Below, piece after piece: positions 1 through 6,272 of a DNA stretch of 6,272 nt. The stretch is from Brevundimonas sp. (lineage in GTDB: Bacteria; Pseudomonadota; Alphaproteobacteria; Caulobacterales; Caulobacteraceae): NCBI GenBank assembly GCA_022712235.1, contig JALAGW010000271.1, positions 1 to 6,272 of the forward strand. The letters run 5' to 3'. Under the pieces are notes generated by a model, which did not search any database, had not been told where the DNA came from, and saw nothing but the letters and a program-made list of their open reading frames with translations. The translations under genes and the position numbers were made by a program. Within the stretch, counting starts at the first letter, position 1. Each line of letters opens with the position of its first letter.

Positions 1-756
1 ACCAAGCGCCTCGGTATAGACCACGCCGTGATAGGACACCTCCGGCTCGTTCAGGCGGCGGAAGCGCGCCTTGTGCTCGGCCCACGGGAAGTTGCCGCTG
101 TCGATGATGGCCCCGCCGATGCTGGTGCCGTGCCCGCCGATATACTTGGTCAGGGCGTGTACGACGATGTCGGCGCCATGCTCGATCGGGCGTGTCAGGT
201 AGGGGGTCGGCACGGTGTTGTCGACGATCAGCGGCAAGCCTTGCGCGTGGGCCGCGTCGGCCAGTGCGGCGAAGTCCACCACATTGCCCAGCGGATTGCC
301 GATGGACTCGCAGAAGACCGCCTTGGTTCGCTCATCGGTGTTGGCGGCCACGGCCGCCACGTCCTCGGCGTCGATGAAACGCACCTCGATGCCGTATTGG
401 GGCAGGGTGTGGGCGAACAGATTGTAGGTGCCGCCGTAGAGGGCGCCGGTGGCGATGATGTTGTCGCCGGCCTCGGCGATGGTCAGGATCGCATAGGTGA
501 TGGCCGCCATGCCTGAGGCGGTGGTCAGAGCCGCGATGCCGCCTTCCAGCGCCGCCAGACGTTGTTCCAGCACATCGGACGTCGGATTCATGATGCGGGT
601 GTAGATATTGCCCGCCACCTTCAGGTCGAACAGGTCCGCCCCATGCTGGGTGTCGTCGAAGGCGTAGCTGGTGGTCTGATAGATGGGCACCGCCACCGAC
701 CTGGTCGTCGGGTCGGGCGAATAGCCGGCGTGGACGGCGAGCGTGTCGAACTTCAT
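1..756 (-). CDS. metY: O-acetylhomoserine aminocarboxypropyltransferase (sulfhydrylase), 3' end cut by window edge
   Basis: This PLP enzyme of the Cys/Met-metabolism family makes homocysteine (or methionine) from O-acetylhomoserine and sulfide or a thiol, in the cytoplasm. The first 252 residues are present; the family is usually about 425-440 long, so the C-terminal domain lies outside the window. Visible motifs are the YxR pair in IYTRIMNPT (Y52, R54), which in this family contacts the cofactor phosphate of the partner subunit; the VDNT aspartate D179 that pairs with the pyridine nitrogen; and the Schiff-base lysine K204 in HALTKYIGGHG. The stretch DSGNFPW and the NEPEVSYHG segment after it are typical of MetY rather than of cystathionine gamma-synthase. 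The serine often found three residues before the lysine is alanine here (A201). The ATG at 756 has a GGGGA ribosome site five bases upstream. ychF lies upstream on the same strand, 130 bases away, but no functional link is evident. MetZ-type O-succinylhomoserine enzymes are related, so the acyl donor is not proven. Confidence 0.93.
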   Translation of the reverse strand, partial: MKFDTLAVHAGYSPDPTTRSVAVPIYQTTSYAFDDTQHGADLFDLKVAGNIYTRIMNPTSDVLEQRLAALEGGIAALTTASGMAAITYAILTIAEAGDNIIATGALYGGTYNLFAHTLPQYGIEVRFIDAEDVAAVAANTDERTKAVFCESIGNPLGNVVDFAALADAAHAQGLPLIVDNTVPTPYLTRPIEHGADIVVHALTKYIGGHGTSIGGAIIDSGNFPWAEHKARFRRLNEPEVSYHGVVYTEALG

Positions 757-761
757 GCGTT

Positions 762-771
762 TCCCCGGGGA
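762..771 (-). promoter_or_regulatory. metY ribosome-binding site inside a perfect palindrome
   Basis: The palindrome TCCCCGGGGA contains the GGGGA Shine-Dalgarno sequence of metY, at 766-762 and five bases from the ATG. The four C residues immediately before it could pair with the GGGG. In one molecule an eight-base CCCCGGGG cannot fold tightly on itself without a loop, so strong sequestration is unlikely. The ribosome-site role fixes the metY start; any regulatory role is speculation. Confidence 0.5.
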
Positions 772-834
772 GTCTGACGCGTGAACCGCGCCTTCATTCC
801 CCGAGGCTAGCAAACCCCGAACAGCAATGGGATT

Positions 835-866
835 TCAGATTTTCTGCGGAGCCGGTCAGATTTTCT
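835..866 (-). promoter_or_regulatory. Two direct AGAAAATCTGA repeats upstream of metY, possible Lrp-like regulator site
   Basis: On the minus strand the 11-mer AGAAAATCTGA occurs exactly twice, at 866-856 and 845-835. The start-to-start distance is 21 bp, two helical turns, so both copies face the same side of the DNA. Each copy has dyad symmetry (AGA-AAA-TCT). With the preceding base (T or C), each begins with a match to the first eight positions of the E. coli Lrp consensus YAGHAWATTWTDCTR, but the second half does not match. The pair lies about 25-55 bases upstream of a weak -10-like GCTAGC at 811-806, a position suited to an activator. Lrp/AsnC proteins commonly bind phased sites and control amino-acid genes, hence the proposal. 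The regulator is inferred, not seen. Confidence 0.4.
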
Positions 867-873
867 AACCGGC
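851..873 (-). terminator. Weak stem-loop after ychF
   Basis: GCCGGT at 851-856 and ACCGGC at 868-873 can form a six-base-pair stem with an 11-base loop, starting 14 bases past the ychF stop codon. No uninterrupted U tract follows on the minus-strand transcript, only a run of four A within AGAAAATC, so this is not a classical intrinsic terminator. It also overlaps one of the AGAAAATCTGA repeats, so the symmetry could instead belong to a regulatory site. Confidence 0.25.
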
Positions 874-886
874 CGCTGCTTCAGCA

Positions 887-1984
<1,098 letters not shown>

Positions 1985-2005
1985 GGGATTCCTCGTGAGC
2001 GCGAG

Positions 2006-2034
2006 CCTTTAGCGGGTTCGGGCCTGTTTGTCAG
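2006..2034 (-). promoter_or_regulatory. Likely housekeeping-sigma promoter of ychF
   Basis: On the minus strand CTGACAA (2034-2028) and GCTAAAGG (2013-2006) are separated by 14 bases. The Caulobacter housekeeping consensus is TTGACGS, N10-14, GCTANAWC. The -35 retains TGAC and the -10 retains GCTAAA, with the permitted spacing. It would give a short leader of about 20 bases carrying the GAGGA ribosome site. It lies just outside the palindromic element, so ychF does not depend on read-through from the upstream operon. Confidence 0.55.
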
Positions 2035-2051
2035 GTGCGAGGACGATTGTA

Positions 2052-2250
2052 CCCTCTCCGTTGGGAGAGGGCTTGAGCCTCCAAGAGCGAAGCGATTGGA
2101 AAAGGCGAAAGGGTGAGGGGGCTACCTGTAAGTCGGCGTGAGCCGTGGCGCGGCGGCTTGCGCCGACGGCTGCCGCCAACCCTCACCCTTTCGCGCAAGA
2201 ACACTCGCTGACGCTCGCGTGCGCTCAAGCCCTCTCCCATCGGGAGAGGG
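2052..2250. repeat. Intergenic palindromic element: two inverted ~70 bp units around a central hairpin
   Basis: The left arm starts with the hairpin CCCTCTCC-GTTG-GGAGAGGG (2052-2071), continues CTTGAG, and ends with GCGAAAGGGTGAGGG (2105-2119). The right arm repeats this in inverted orientation: the same 15-mer reversed at 2180-2194, CTCAAG at 2224-2229, and the hairpin at 2230-2250. The segments between these blocks (33 and 35 bases) have diverged. The centre folds into a further hairpin: GTCGGCGTGAGCCG (2132-2145) pairs with CGGCTTGCGCCGAC (2154-2167), 14 pairs including two G-U, with an eight-base loop. No open frame here looks like a real gene. The form resembles a REP/BIME or MITE-like element of the kind dispersed in the intergenic DNA of Gram-negative genomes. 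Dispersal cannot be tested within one window. The element fills the whole gap between the copper operon stop and the ychF promoter. Confidence 0.8.
2230..2250 (-). terminator. Stem-loop directly after the copper-chaperone gene, possible 3' end or stabiliser
   Basis: CCCTCTCCC (2230-2238) and GGGAGAGGG (2242-2250) form a perfect nine-base-pair stem with a three-base loop. It begins 10 bases after the stop codon of the copper-chaperone gene, so it is the first structure in the operon's 3' untranslated RNA. No U tract follows, so it more likely protects the 3' end from exonucleases, or acts with other factors, than terminates on its own. It is also the outer hairpin of the palindromic element. 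Confidence 0.4.
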
Positions 2251-2260
2251 AAGGCGCGGC

Positions 2261-2731
2261 CTATTCCTCGCTATCCACCACCGGCGGCTGCTTGATCTCC
2301 GCATGCACCCCGATGGCCGGGGCCTTTTCGAAGGTCAGGGTGAAGGAGGCGACGCCGCCGTCGACCAGAGGATCGCGCAGGCCCATCAGCATGACGTGGG
2401 TCGAGCCCGGTTTCAGCTCGACCTTCTGACCGGCGGGCAGGGGCAGGCCGTCCTTTAGCTCGCCCATGCTCATGACGCCGTTTTCCATCTTCATCTCATG
2501 GATCTGGGCGCTTTCGGCCAGGGCCGTCGAGACGCTGAGCAGGCGGTCGTCGGAACCGGCGGTCAGGGTGACGTAGCAGCCGCCGGCCTTGGCCCCGTTC
2601 GGCGTCGGGCGGCACCAGGCGTCGGCGACCGTGACGGTTCCGGGCGCGGCGGCGGGTTCGGCGGGCTTGTCGGCGGGTTGGCCGCAGGCGCCGAGGGCGA
2701 GAAAGGCGGACAGGGCGAGAATGCGTTTCAT
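2261..2731 (-). CDS. PCu(A)C-family copper chaperone, predicted lipoprotein
   Basis: This 156-residue protein of the PCu(A)C (DUF461) family binds Cu(I) outside the cytoplasm and delivers it, typically to the CuA site of cytochrome oxidase. A short signal sequence ends in the lipobox LGAC (13-16), so C16 should be lipidated and the protein membrane-anchored facing the periplasm. A flexible A/P-rich linker (18-31) follows. The family copper motif is H-x10-M-x21-H-x-M. Here the ligands are H78, M89, H112 and M114, but 22 residues separate M89 and H112 because the turn before PLPAG is one residue longer. M80, M82 and M87 lie nearby. Unusual extra cysteines are C40 (AWCRPTPNGAKAGG) and C52 (GGCYVTL). 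The ATG at 2731 has GAAGAG seven bases upstream and sits 15 bases after the PepSY stop, so it is the last gene of the operon. Family assignment is firm; the copper recipient is unknown. Confidence 0.95.
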   Translation of the reverse strand: MKRILALSAFLALGACGQPADKPAEPAAAPGTVTVADAWCRPTPNGAKAGGCYVTLTAGSDDRLLSVSTALAESAQIHEMKMENGVMSMGELKDGLPLPAGQKVELKPGSTHVMLMGLRDPLVDGGVASFTLTFEKAPAIGVHAEIKQPPVVDSEE

Positions 2732-2746
2732 GGCGGGTCTCTTCTT

Positions 2747-4117
2747 TCAGGAAACGACGGGGCGGGGCCGCATGACGCGTCTTGCGGCGAAATCCAGCAG
2801 CAGGACGGTCACGAGGCTCAGTCCCGTCAGGGGATAGAGGATGCAAAGCGGGATGACGATCCCCAGCACGGCGAACCGCGCGCGAGGACCCGGCGGGGCC
2901 GGCGGCGCCCCCAGACGGCCGTGCGACAGGCTGGGCGGGCGGCGCTTCCACCACATCACCAGACCGCTGACGCCCAGCAGCCAGACGCCGATGCATCCGG
3001 CCAGCATGAGCAGGCGGTTGATCTGGCCGAACTGCGTGCCCTGGTGGGTATAGACGCCCCATTCGATGGCCTTGGCCCCGGCGCCGAAGCGGTCGAAGCC
3101 GATGTCGGCCAGAACCGCGCCTCTGGCAGGGTCGATGTAGAGGGTGCGACTATCCTGCACCCGGCGAACCTGGGCGGTCACGGTATAGGCTGTGCCGGGC
3201 CGGGCCGGGATCGACACCGTATAGGGGCGCGGCAACTCGCGGGCCTCGGCGGCGGCGAGGACCGCCGTCAGGTCCTGCCGGTTATGGGACGGCGACGGCA
3301 GGACGCCGCCCTCCATGGTCCACCCCGCCCCGGCGGGATGGTCATGATGCTCGGCCCTTTGCCAGGCGCCGGCCACGGGCGCCGGCGGACGGCCCCAGCC
3401 GCTGGCCTTGACCACGCCCATGACCTGATCGCCCCAGACGGCCGACCACGGCATCCCCGTCACGGCCAGAAACAGGATGATCCCGCCGACGTAGAGGCCG
3501 ACGAGGGCGTGCAGATCGCGCCAGAAGGGGCGACGGCGCGCGTCGGTCTCATGCGGGATCAGCATCGCGCCCTGACGCCGTCGCGGCCACCACAGGTAAA
3601 GTCCCGTGGCGCACAGGACGATGGTCCATCCGGCCACGATCTCGATCAGGATGTTCAGCGCCTTGCCCGCCGCCCCGCCGAACAGGCTGAGCGAGTGCAG
3701 CTTCTTGATGGTTTCGGTGACGCCGCCCTGGTCGATGACGCCGGTCACGCGGGCCGTGTGCGGATCGACGAAGACGGTCTTCTGCGATCCGTCCGGGCGG
3801 TCGACGCGCACCCGCACCGCCTGGGCGGGCGAAGCCGGCAGGGTCAGATTGGCCGCGCGGCCGCCGCCGGCCTTGGCGGCGCTGGCGATCCAGTCGCCCG
3901 GCGCGGCCAGCGTCGTCGCCGGGATGACCTCGATCATCCGGCGGTTGGCGAACTGGTCGATCTCGTCCTTGAACAGATAGAGGCCGCCCGTCAGCGCCAG
4001 CAGCATCAGGAAGGGCATGACCAGCACGCCGGCGTAGAAGTGCCAGCGCCAGACGGCCCGATAAGCGCCGGACATTACGTCCGGCGCCTTGGCCCCCATT
4101 GAGGAAAGGCGGCCCAT
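2747..4117 (-). CDS. PepSY-associated transmembrane protein, putative periplasmic metal or metallophore reductase
   Basis: This 456-residue inner-membrane protein has PepSY_TM family architecture. Five hydrophobic segments are visible at about 26-49, 153-178, 202-224, 366-391 and 414-442. PepSY-like extracytoplasmic segments lie between helices 1 and 2 (about 55-140) and between helices 3 and 4 (about 280-350). Family-type histidines occur at H26 (RWHFYAG), H141 (KLHSLSLFGG), H203 (DLHALVGLY) and H358 (YTHQG). In FoxB/PiuB-like relatives such positions are candidate haem ligands, and these proteins are tied to reduction of ferric siderophores. A cluster, EHHDH (256-260), in the second periplasmic loop could bind metal. 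The ATG at 4117 was chosen because it overlaps the receptor stop as TGATG, implying translational coupling. An upstream start in this frame would overlap the receptor by about 250 bases in a different frame. M7 (4099) is a weaker alternative with no ribosome site. Substrate and redox activity are inferred. Confidence 0.92.
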   Translation of the reverse strand: MGRLSSMGAKAPDVMSGAYRAVWRWHFYAGVLVMPFLMLLALTGGLYLFKDEIDQFANRRMIEVIPATTLAAPGDWIASAAKAGGGRAANLTLPASPAQAVRVRVDRPDGSQKTVFVDPHTARVTGVIDQGGVTETIKKLHSLSLFGGAAGKALNILIEIVAGWTIVLCATGLYLWWPRRRQGAMLIPHETDARRRPFWRDLHALVGLYVGGIILFLAVTGMPWSAVWGDQVMGVVKASGWGRPPAPVAGAWQRAEHHDHPAGAGWTMEGGVLPSPSHNRQDLTAVLAAAEARELPRPYTVSIPARPGTAYTVTAQVRRVQDSRTLYIDPARGAVLADIGFDRFGAGAKAIEWGVYTHQGTQFGQINRLLMLAGCIGVWLLGVSGLVMWWKRRPPSLSHGRLGAPPAPPGPRARFAVLGIVIPLCILYPLTGLSLVTVLLLDFAARRVMRPRPVVS

Positions 4118-6180
4118 CAATAGACCAGCCGCAGGCCGACAAAGACCGAACGGCCCTCGCCGGGGAAGAAGACGGCGGTGGACGCCGTACGGGCGTCGGT
4201 CACGGCCGAGAACTCCCCGACGTAACCTTCGTCCGTCAGGTTTCGCGCATCGACATAGACCGAGGCGTTCGGGCCGATGTCGAAGCCGCCCGTCAGGCCC
4301 AGCAGGGCATAGTCGGGGGCCTTCATCGTATTGGCGTAATCGACATAGGGGCTGCTGATCCGCCACTCGACCGAGGGGGTGACGAAGACGCCCGACGGAT
4401 GCCGCCAGGTCAGCTCGGCCCGATACTGGTGCTCAGGCACGACCGGCAGGCGGTTGTCGCCCCAGCGCGCGTCCCCGTCGAAGCGGAAGTCGCTCCAGTT
4501 GTATGTCTGGCGCAGCAGCAGCGACCCGTCCGCGATTTCGACCGGCAGACGCCAGTCCAGACCCGCCTCGATCCCTTGGTGGATGGTCTTGTCGGCGTTG
4601 AAGGTGGCGGCCGGAATGTCCGGGCCGGTGATGAAGTTCAGCATCTCGCCGTCGATCTGGCTGCGATACGCCGTTACGTCCCAGGCCAGTGGACCGCGCC
4701 GCCCGCGCGTGCCGATCTCGGCGGTCCAGGCGTCCTGAACCTCGACGGGCGTGAAGCCGGTCAACGGGGCCTGCACCAGGGCGCCATAGGTCGGCGGCTC
4801 GACCGATCGCGTGACGTTGGCGAAGACCTGAGCCCCGCTCTCGGCCTCCCACAACAGGCCCAGACGCGGCGAGAACCAGTCGTAGTCGATGCTGTCGTCA
4901 TTGGCCGGGTTCATGCGGTCGGCATAGTCGCGCGTGGCCCGGCCCCAGGACCCGCCCGCCACGAGCGCCAATTGCTCGGTGACGACCAGCCGCCCCTCGG
5001 CGAAGACGTCCAGGCCAGACGCCTCCTGCCGCGCGTCCGCCGTCTTTGCCCCCGGCAGGCCTTTCAGATTGACGTAGCGAAGGGCCTCGACCTCTCCGTC
5101 CCGCCACGAGAAACCATAGAAGGCGTCGGCGCGCAGGCCCGCCACCTGACCGGTCCAGTCGATGCGGCCGAAGGCGCCGCGTGTGGCGCTGTCCTGATCC
5201 ATGACCTGAAAGATCGGGTGGTAGAGCGACTTCTCCCAGCCCCAGACGGCGCCCTCGAACAGGGTGGACTCGTTGAAGCGCCAGCGGGTCTGCAATGTCA
5301 GGCGTTTGACCGTCAGGTCGCGGGCCTGATCTCCGGCCAGAGCCGAGGCCGAGGCCATGCGCGGCGTCTTCAGCGCCTGATCCAGGGTCGGGGCGCCGGG
5401 GATGTCCTGTTTGATGTCCGCCGCCTGGGCGATCAGGCGCACCTCGCGATCCTCGCCGAACGCGCGCCCGGCATTGACGGTCAGGCGGCCCTGCGACTGT
5501 TCGCTATGGTCGCGCCAGCCGTCGCTCTTCATCCCGGTGACGGCGGCGTAGACGTCCCAGTCGCCGGACGTGCGCGCCACGGCGGCGTGGCCGCGCACGG
5601 AGCCGAAACTGCCGCCTTCCAGTTGCCACAGGTTCTCCTGCCGGGCCGTGCGGCCGGTGGGCGTCACCAGATTGATCGCCCCGCCCAGATGCGCCCCGCC
5701 GAAGCGCAGGGTGTTCGACCCCTTCCATACCTCGATGTAGCGGGCGCTCAGGGCGTCCACGCCCTGAAAGTCGGAGAAGCCGTCGGCGTCGGCGAAGGGC
5801 ACGCCGTCCTGGGCCAGCAGGACGCCGCGCTGGTGGAAGCCCTGGGCTATGCCCGAACCGCGAATGGATAGACGGCTTTCCTCGCCATAGCGCTTTTGCG
5901 CCAGGACGCCGGGGACGTTCCTCAGGGTGTCGGCAAAACCTTGGGCAAAGCGGTCAGCGTAGCTTTCGGCCGAGACGACGGCCACGGCGCCGGGGGTGCG
6001 GCTCAGGCGGTCGCGGGCCTCGGCCACGACGGCGGGGTCTTCGGCGTTGCGGCGGCCGGTAACGATGATGCTGTCGACGACGGTTGTTGGGCCCTCAGCC
6101 ACAGAGGCGTGAGCGAAGGCGGGCGCCAGACAGGCGCCGATGAGCAGCGCGCACGGCGCCGCGGTGGTCTTGAAAGACAT
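4117..6180 (-). CDS. FecA-like TonB-dependent outer-membrane receptor, metal or metal-chelate uptake
   Basis: This 687-residue protein is a complete TonB-dependent receptor, importing a scarce ligand through the outer membrane using energy from TonB-ExbBD. A signal peptide spans about 1-25, with likely cleavage after AHA. A TonB-box-like segment (VVDSIIVTG, 34-42) follows. The plug domain spans about 60-175: RTPGAVAVVS, then LRNVPGV, LSIRGSG, GFHQRGVLLAQDGVPFADADG and FGGAHLGGAINLVTPTG. A beta-barrel fills the rest and ends FVGLRLVY, with the terminal aromatic residue used for barrel assembly. The plug follows the pattern of FecA-type siderophore or citrate receptors. No FecA-style N-terminal signalling extension is present, so FecIR-type control is not expected. 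No methionine- or cysteine-rich binding patch is obvious; the only cysteines (C10, C17) are in the signal peptide. An in-frame TGA three codons upstream supports the ATG at 6180. The nearest Shine-Dalgarno, AGGA, is 11 bases away, slightly far. It heads the operon with the PepSY and copper-chaperone genes, which makes a copper or copper-chelate ligand possible. Confidence 0.95.
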   Translation of the reverse strand: MSFKTTAAPCALLIGACLAPAFAHASVAEGPTTVVDSIIVTGRRNAEDPAVVAEARDRLSRTPGAVAVVSAESYADRFAQGFADTLRNVPGVLAQKRYGEESRLSIRGSGIAQGFHQRGVLLAQDGVPFADADGFSDFQGVDALSARYIEVWKGSNTLRFGGAHLGGAINLVTPTGRTARQENLWQLEGGSFGSVRGHAAVARTSGDWDVYAAVTGMKSDGWRDHSEQSQGRLTVNAGRAFGEDREVRLIAQAADIKQDIPGAPTLDQALKTPRMASASALAGDQARDLTVKRLTLQTRWRFNESTLFEGAVWGWEKSLYHPIFQVMDQDSATRGAFGRIDWTGQVAGLRADAFYGFSWRDGEVEALRYVNLKGLPGAKTADARQEASGLDVFAEGRLVVTEQLALVAGGSWGRATRDYADRMNPANDDSIDYDWFSPRLGLLWEAESGAQVFANVTRSVEPPTYGALVQAPLTGFTPVEVQDAWTAEIGTRGRRGPLAWDVTAYRSQIDGEMLNFITGPDIPAATFNADKTIHQGIEAGLDWRLPVEIADGSLLLRQTYNWSDFRFDGDARWGDNRLPVVPEHQYRAELTWRHPSGVFVTPSVEWRISSPYVDYANTMKAPDYALLGLTGGFDIGPNASVYVDARNLTDEGYVGEFSAVTDARTASTAVFFPGEGRSVFVGLRLVY

Positions 6181-6272
6181 GGAAGATCAAATCCTGAAAA
6201 CAGAGGTGCGGTCGCGGGCATCGTCCTTGGACGCGCGCGAGGCGGCAGAGGTTTCTGATTTCAGGCGTGGGG
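6181..6272 (-). other. Upstream region of the receptor operon; possible tail of another gene and two CTG-N4-CAG dyads
   Basis: These 92 bases hold no complete gene. Read on the minus strand, the receptor's frame is open from the edge at 6270 for 27 codons and ends in TGA at 6189-6187, six bases before the receptor ATG. This spacing would suit a preceding operon gene. However, its third-position G/C content is lower than in the clear genes and I do not recognise the peptide, so it may be chance. Two ten-base dyads, CTGAAAACAG (6194-6203) and CTGATTTCAG (6255-6264), lie 61 bases apart; the first overlaps the ribosome site. I see no convincing -35/-10 pair, so the promoter may be beyond the window. 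Confidence 0.35.

Noticed and set aside
28..516. A 162-codon open frame on the plus strand opposite metY
   Set aside because: It is the antisense shadow of the metY coding region, with a G/V/D-rich product and no domain. The minus strand carries the PLP-enzyme motifs.
757..886. A SAM-II riboswitch ahead of metY
   Set aside because: SAM-II elements occur upstream of methionine genes in alphaproteobacteria, so I looked for one. I saw neither its conserved loop sequence nor its pseudoknot pairing in this leader.
2031..2458. Short open frames on both strands across the palindromic element
   Set aside because: Their codons simply read through hairpin repeats, giving R/S/P-rich peptides. None has a convincing ribosome site or recognisable product.
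2498..4102. A 534-codon open frame on the plus strand opposite the PepSY gene
   Set aside because: The translation is repetitive in R, G, A, D and Q without any fold signature, while the minus strand encodes a clear five-helix membrane protein. This is a GC-driven antisense artefact.
4118..4366. The 83-codon N-terminal extension of the PepSY frame
   Set aside because: It overlaps the end of the receptor gene in another frame, is arginine-rich unlike any PepSY N-terminus, and the TGATG start gives a protein of normal length and topology.
4099..5871. A 590-codon open frame on the plus strand opposite the receptor gene
   Set aside because: It is a shadow frame. The opposite strand encodes a receptor with a signal peptide, plug and barrel, and high GC keeps the antisense frame free of stops. 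Its product is low-complexity, rich in G, R, A and V, with no recognisable domain.

Overview
This is a GC-rich window in which every gene I can support lies on the minus strand, so transcription runs from high to low coordinates. The strong G/C bias at third codon positions, the protein sequences, a promoter resembling the Caulobacter housekeeping consensus and a GGGAGAGGG-type intergenic palindrome suggest an alphaproteobacterium. Caulobacterales (Brevundimonas- or Caulobacter-like) is my best guess. No rRNA, tRNA, CRISPR array, transposase or integrase is visible.

Layout in the direction of transcription. (1) Positions 6272-6181 are the upstream region of a metal-uptake operon. They hold no complete gene, but one reading frame could be the tail of another gene. 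(2) Positions 6180-2261 form a tight three-gene operon: a FecA-like TonB-dependent outer-membrane receptor, a five-helix PepSY-family inner-membrane protein whose start overlaps the receptor stop (TGATG), and, after 15 bases, a PCu(A)C periplasmic copper-chaperone lipoprotein. (3) Positions 2250-2052 carry a palindromic intergenic element of about 200 bp: two inverted copies of a roughly 68-70 bp unit around a central hairpin. (4) Positions 1984-887 encode the universally conserved ATPase YchF, with its own likely promoter. (5) Positions 886-757 are the metY leader, with two AGAAAATCTGA repeats 21 bp apart. (6) Positions 756-1 hold the first 252 codons of a MetY-type O-acetylhomoserine sulfhydrylase, cut by the window edge.

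How the genes could work together. The receptor would bring a metal or metal chelate across the outer membrane. The PepSY protein resembles the FoxB/PiuB-type membrane proteins linked to periplasmic reduction of metal-siderophores, and could release or reduce the metal. The lipoprotein would bind Cu(I) and pass it on, for example to cytochrome oxidase assembly. The chaperone points to copper, whereas the receptor and PepSY families more often handle iron chelates. The true substrate is therefore the main open question. ychF and metY are ordinary housekeeping genes whose interest lies mainly in their flanking control sequences.
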